Shown here: piece by piece, positions 22,512 to 22,629 of the stretch
How positions within the stretch are numbered: position 1 is the first letter of the stretch
Layout of the letters: each line of letters begins with the position of its first letter
DNA from: Thermoplasmata archaeon
Lineage (GTDB): Archaea > Thermoplasmatota > Thermoplasmata > Thermoplasmatales > Thermoplasmataceae
Direction of reading: 5' to 3'
Assembly: GCA_021819605.1 (NCBI GenBank)
Contig: JAKAQT010000007.1
Coordinates: 1 to 22,629 of the forward strand
DNA: 22,629 nucleotides
Position numbers and translations under genes: made by a program
The notes under the pieces: model-generated
What the model saw: the letters and a program-made list of their open reading frames with translations, nothing else
What the model was told of the DNA's origin: nothing
Database searches by the model: none

Positions 22512-22629
22512 ATGGCTCAGGATCAGAAATCAGAGAAGAAAGAGACGAAAGAGAAGAAAGATACGAAAAAGGAGACAAAGAAGGAAGTCCCTAAGAAGGA
22601 TGTCCCCAAGGAGAAGAATGAGGATTTCC
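22512..22629 (+). CDS. Start of a very lysine-rich protein (cut by window edge)
   Basis: The first 39 codons of a gene that runs off the window. The translation begins MAQDQKSEKKETKEKKDTKK and continues as Lys/Glu/Thr/Pro repeats of the KKE and PKK type, with almost no hydrophobic residue until the last. This is a disordered charged tail, as found at the N-termini of some archaeal ribosomal or nucleic-acid-binding proteins; the folded part is not visible, so I assign no function. A TATA box, a 5' leader of about 68 nt and the stem-loop described above precede it. GGATGG lies 6 nt before the ATG. Confidence 0.75.
   Translation, partial: MAQDQKSEKKETKEKKDTKKETKKEVPKKDVPKEKNEDF

Noticed and set aside
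1..22629. CRISPR arrays, defence islands or intact transposases
   Set aside because: No regularly spaced repeats, no cas-like or toxin-antitoxin-like gene pair and no transposase frame were found.

Overview
The window looks like a piece of an archaeal chromosome, most probably from the Thermoplasmata (Thermoplasma/Ferroplasma-like). The evidence is an archaeal RNA polymerase operon with a split A'/A'' largest subunit and an unsplit B subunit, archaeal-only genes (aIF1A, RIO1, a Dim2-like KH protein, Taw2, archaeal NusA), TATA boxes about 22-27 nt upstream of starts with several apparently leaderless genes, and an aldolase resembling the KDG aldolase of non-phosphorylative sugar breakdown. The order-level assignment is inference; no species can be named from sequence alone.

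Layout. 1-2563 (minus strand): a KDG-aldolase/DapA-family gene, mtnA and trpS (cut by the window edge). 2649-5095 (plus): an ABC exporter pair whose permease carries a large, AT-rich, sequon-rich outer domain. 5185-13328 (plus): tRNA-Lys(UUU) followed by rpoH-rpoB-rpoA1-rpoA2, the protein genes joined by 4-nt ATGA overlaps; nusA (13401-13829) follows behind its own AT-rich promoter-like spacer and ends at a hairpin/T-run terminator. 13969-15440: an accessory island with a small hemerythrin-like gene (minus), a hairpin resembling the right end of an IS200/IS605 element, several hundred bases without a convincing gene, and a small two-helix membrane protein.

15440-17277 (plus): aIF1A, RIO1 kinase, Dim2-like KH protein and the initiator tRNA-Met, a compact set for small-subunit maturation and translation start. 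17275-18887 (minus): hemC-hemD of tetrapyrrole synthesis, divergent from taw2 (18939-19952), a wybutosine-pathway enzyme. 20012-20341: a small basic protein of unknown function. 20355-21906 (minus): a second ABC exporter, apparently leaderless. 22054-22359: a DUF357-type protein. 22512-end: the start of a very lysine-rich protein preceded by a 5' leader with a strong inverted repeat.

Most of the window is informational housekeeping. The parts that depart from the usual archaeal pattern are an extra four-cysteine zinc-ribbon insertion in RpoB, an N-terminal extension of about 115-120 residues on RpoA'', the tRNA-Lys apparently serving as the first cistron of the polymerase operon, the loss of L30e/S12/S7 from that operon, the compositionally distinct ABC permease ectodomain, and the possible solo IS605 end. 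I found no CRISPR array, no intact transposase, no intein and no recognisable new defence system.
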